A program made the position numbers and the translations under genes. DNA of 9,500 nucleotides from JACJXF01 sp964404825 (GTDB taxonomy: Bacteria > Bacteroidota > Bacteroidia > Bacteroidales > GCA-2748055): the NCBI GenBank assembly GCA_964404825.1, contig CAYOLQ010000131.1:1-9500 (forward strand), in the 5' to 3' direction. Numbering within the stretch: the first letter of the stretch is position 1; every line of letters begins with the position of its first letter. The notes beneath the pieces are model-generated. The model saw nothing but the letters and a program-made list of their open reading frames with translations. It searched no databases and had not been told where the DNA came from. Shown here piece by piece: positions 7,734-9,500 of this stretch.

Positions 7734-7909
7734 GAATACAATATTAGGCCAGATAACATTGACATCCAATTTTTCAGACACAATTTTTTCATCCATGCCA
7801 TTTTTAATAATAAAACTGTATCTTTATGAGCGTTTATAATTATTCCACCGAACAATTTATGTAATTTGCATGGTTCTTGTGGTAAAATTCTAAAAATAAT
7901 ATCATTGTG

Positions 7910-8299
7910 ATGAAGCAGAAATCGGGAATTGTTTTGATATTTATGTTTTGTTTGCTGGCAAATCCGTTTCTTTCAATTAGCCAGATTCCCCAGCAAATAA
8001 TAACAGGGCTTAAAGTTGGAGATGCAAGAGTTGTAGCATCTCATTTTTATGAGAATATTGAACTGGTTGTTGTTGATCGCGAACTGGTTTGCTCTCAGGC
8101 ACAAGGGGAGCAAATTCTGAAAGACTTTTTCGACCGGAATAAGCCCTCTGATTTCAAGATTACCCATCAGGGTGGTGATGATTCATCCTATGCGATTGGT
8201 AAGATGCAAACCGGAAATGGAAATTTCAGGGTCTATTTTTTACTCAAATCAAAAGGGGGTAAATCTCAGATTGTTCAATTGAGGATTGACAAGGATTAG
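7910..8299 (+). CDS. Small exported DUF4783-family protein
   Basis: This 129-residue protein starts with a typical signal peptide: MKQKSG, a hydrophobic core from about residue 7 to 21, and likely cleavage near SIS|Q25. Its cysteine (C14) is inside the core without a lipobox, so it is probably soluble in the periplasm or secreted, not a lipoprotein. The mature part contains VASHFYENIELVV and a second half with FKITHQGG, YAIGKMQTGNGNFRVYFLLK and a terminal QLRIDKD, which I recognise as the DUF4783 pattern of Bacteroidota. The alternating strand and helix look suggests an NTF2-like fold, but this is inference. The function is not known. I prefer the ATG at 7910 over the GTG at 7907. It is divergent from rlmH, and yihY follows after 23 bases, probably on the same transcript. 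Confidence 0.8.
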   Translation: MKQKSGIVLIFMFCLLANPFLSISQIPQQIITGLKVGDARVVASHFYENIELVVVDRELVCSQAQGEQILKDFFDRNKPSDFKITHQGGDDSSYAIGKMQTGNGNFRVYFLLKSKGGKSQIVQLRIDKD

Positions 8300-8322
8300 T
8301 TTTAATCAAAAATTCGCTTTTA

Positions 8323-9267
8323 ATGTCAATTTGGACAGCTTTTAATCAATATCTATCTAAACAAGCCGAAATCTTCAGGCAGAGAGCACGATTAATAAAA
8401 CTTCCATTTTTTGATGGAGTTCCACTTTATGATGTGTCCCTGTTTTTCTGGAAAGGGATTGTTGATGGCGCTATTTCTACCAGAGCATCAGCAATAGCCT
8501 TTAATTTTATTCTGGCCATATTTCCGGGAATCATTTTCGTATTCACGTTAATCCCTTATATTCCGATCGCCCATTTCCAGGAACAACTTCTAATTATGCT
8601 GCAAACCATACTACCTCAAAATGCTTTTTTGGCAATTCAGGGTACCATTGAAAATATTATTACCCAACCACGTGGAGGATTACTCTCCTTCGGATTTATC
8701 GCCGCATTCCTATTCGCAACCAACGGAATTGTCTCGGTGATTGCTGCATTTAACGGAACTATTCACGCCATAGAGACTCGTTCGTGGATTAATCAGCGGT
8801 TTGTCGCTTTAATTCTCGCAATCATTCTTACGCTTCTGACAACATTCAGTGTCGCACTAATCACGCTCAGCCAAACGTTGATGAAATTTCTGGTTAATAA
8901 TGGATTTTTACAGTCTGATTTAAACTACTACCTGCTTCTGGGAGGTAAGTGGCTTATAATATGTGCCTTATTCTTTTTCAGTTATGCATTCCTTTTTTAC
9001 CTGGCTCCTGCCCGAAAGGCCAAATTCCGTTTCATTTCAGCAGGAGGCACCCTGGCTACAATACTGACAATTATCACTACAATAGGTTTCTCCTATTACA
9101 TTAATAATTTTGGAAAGTACAATACCTTGTATGGTTCAATAGGAACCCTTGTTGTAGTAATGCTCTCTTTCTATTTTAACTCTTTAATTATGCTAATCGG
9201 TTTCGAATTAAATGTAAGCATATGGCGGGCACGTCTAAATAATTCAGAGGTTGCTTTTGAGACTTAA
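8323..9267 (+). CDS. YihY/virulence factor BrkB family inner-membrane protein
   Basis: This 314-residue integral membrane protein has six hydrophobic segments at about residues 57-80, 119-141, 160-185, 205-227, 238-260 and 272-297, after a cytoplasmic N-terminal stretch of about 55 residues. Family landmarks are RASAIAFNFILAIFPGI (54-70), YLAPARKAKFR (226-236) and the closing block from YINNFGKYNTLYGSIGT (259-275) to LIGFELNVSIW (291-301). The family was once annotated as ribonuclease BN; that name is historical and should not be used here. Its role is unsettled, with envelope or transport roles proposed. The ATG has no Shine-Dalgarno and lies 23 bases after the DUF4783 stop, suggesting co-transcription. 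The gene converges with the OmpA-like gene 56 bases away. Confidence 0.93.
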   Translation: MSIWTAFNQYLSKQAEIFRQRARLIKLPFFDGVPLYDVSLFFWKGIVDGAISTRASAIAFNFILAIFPGIIFVFTLIPYIPIAHFQEQLLIMLQTILPQNAFLAIQGTIENIITQPRGGLLSFGFIAAFLFATNGIVSVIAAFNGTIHAIETRSWINQRFVALILAIILTLLTTFSVALITLSQTLMKFLVNNGFLQSDLNYYLLLGGKWLIICALFFFSYAFLFYLAPARKAKFRFISAGGTLATILTIITTIGFSYYINNFGKYNTLYGSIGTLVVVMLSFYFNSLIMLIGFELNVSIWRARLNNSEVAFET

Positions 9268-9323
9268 ATATTTGAAATCTAATTGATGACCGATTATATA
9301 ATTGCCTGATTTAAATTTACACC
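9268..9323. other. Convergent intergenic gap without visible terminator
   Basis: These 56 AT-rich bases separate the yihY stop from the stop of the OmpA-like gene on the other strand. I see no GC-rich stem followed by a T run in either direction, so no intrinsic terminator is called. Confidence 0.6.
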
Positions 9324-9500
9324 TTACTTCACAGCTGAAAAATCTCCTTTTACCTGTTTGACAGGTTCGCCCCTTATAAATCCAGGGATAAATATTTCAG
9401 TTCTTCTGTTCTCGCGATGCTCGGTTGGAGTACATTTATGAGTTGCTGAACTCTTGTAAATCAACTGTGATTCACCATAGCCAATGGCTTTAATTCTCAA
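9324..9500 (-). CDS. OmpA-family C-terminal (peptidoglycan-binding) domain protein, 3' end only
   Basis: My minus-strand translation gives 58 residues and a TAA, entering from the right edge in frame. It starts LRIKAIGYGESQLIYK and contains KCTPTEHRENRRTEIFIP, which matches the end of the OmpA-like domain as found in Bacteroidota: GYGES, then C-T-x-x-E-H, then N-R-R-T-E. In the family the domain binds the diaminopimelate of peptidoglycan through an upstream Asp, not visible here, and an Arg of this NRR segment, anchoring an outer-membrane protein or lipoprotein to the cell wall. About 18 residues follow the domain (GFIRGEPVKQVKGDFSAVK), a short basic tail. Whether the N-terminal part is a beta-barrel, a lipoprotein or a repeat protein cannot be told. 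Confidence 0.85.
   Translation of the reverse strand: MRIKAIGYGESQLIYKSSATHKCTPTEHRENRRTEIFIPGFIRGEPVKQVKGDFSAVK

Noticed and set aside
7260..7796. Longer rlmH form starting at ATG 7796 (178 residues)
   Set aside because: The extra 21 residues are unlike RlmH proteins, while the GTG at 7733 gives the family's normal length and the MKILLLTIGN start.
7862..7869. TAATTTGC as an alternative -7 box for the DUF4783 gene
   Set aside because: It has only one base between TA and TTTG, not two, and there is no TTG at the right distance upstream.
7877..7907. TTG, 20 bases, TATCATTG as a promoter for the DUF4783 gene
   Set aside because: The box would end two bases before the ATG at 7910, placing the transcript start inside or after the start codon; a chance match in AT-rich DNA is more likely.
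9352..9366. ACCTG-TTTGA-CAGGT inverted repeat near the end of the OmpA-like gene
   Set aside because: The stem is only five pairs, lies inside the coding region upstream of the stop on that strand, and has no T tract, so it is not a credible terminator.

Overview
The window reads as ordinary chromosomal housekeeping DNA from a member of the Bacteroidota, most likely the Bacteroidales/Marinilabiliales side of the phylum. The evidence is the AT-rich base composition, protein families and variants typical of the phylum (a RecQ with a long acidic C-terminal extension, a DUF4783-like secreted protein, an OmpA-type C-terminus with a CT..EH..NRR signature), promoters resembling the Bacteroidota TTG / TAnnTTTG pattern, and weak or absent Shine-Dalgarno sequences. 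A run of ten N at 1409-1418 shows that this is a draft scaffold; the gap lies inside the first codons of recQ.

Layout, left to right. (1) 1-1187, minus strand: tatC followed 21 bases later by the 5' part of an lptB-like ABC ATPase gene, which runs off the left edge. A near-perfect -7 box at 1241-1248 probably drives both. (2) 1400-3574, plus strand: recQ, divergent from tatC. (3) 3592-7733, minus strand: rlmH, then a very large (1220 aa) membrane sensor histidine kinase starting 5 bases after the rlmH stop. The kinase converges on recQ with only 17 bases between the two stop codons. (4) 7910-9267, plus strand: a small secreted DUF4783-type protein followed 23 bases later by a YihY/BrkB-family membrane protein, divergent from rlmH. 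(5) 9324-9500, minus strand: the last 58 codons of an OmpA-family C-terminal domain protein, convergent with yihY.

Functionally the genes touch envelope biogenesis (LptB for lipopolysaccharide transport, TatC for export of folded proteins, OmpA-like peptidoglycan anchoring, YihY), genome maintenance (RecQ), ribosome modification (RlmH) and signalling (the kinase). They look like adjacent small transcription units, not one pathway. I see no mobile element, CRISPR array, tRNA, rRNA, toxin-antitoxin pair or defence island, and no convincing undescribed system. The least ordinary object is the kinase: by-eye topology gives 12 membrane segments and three separate extracytoplasmic regions feeding one NtrY-like transmitter, with no response regulator in the window.
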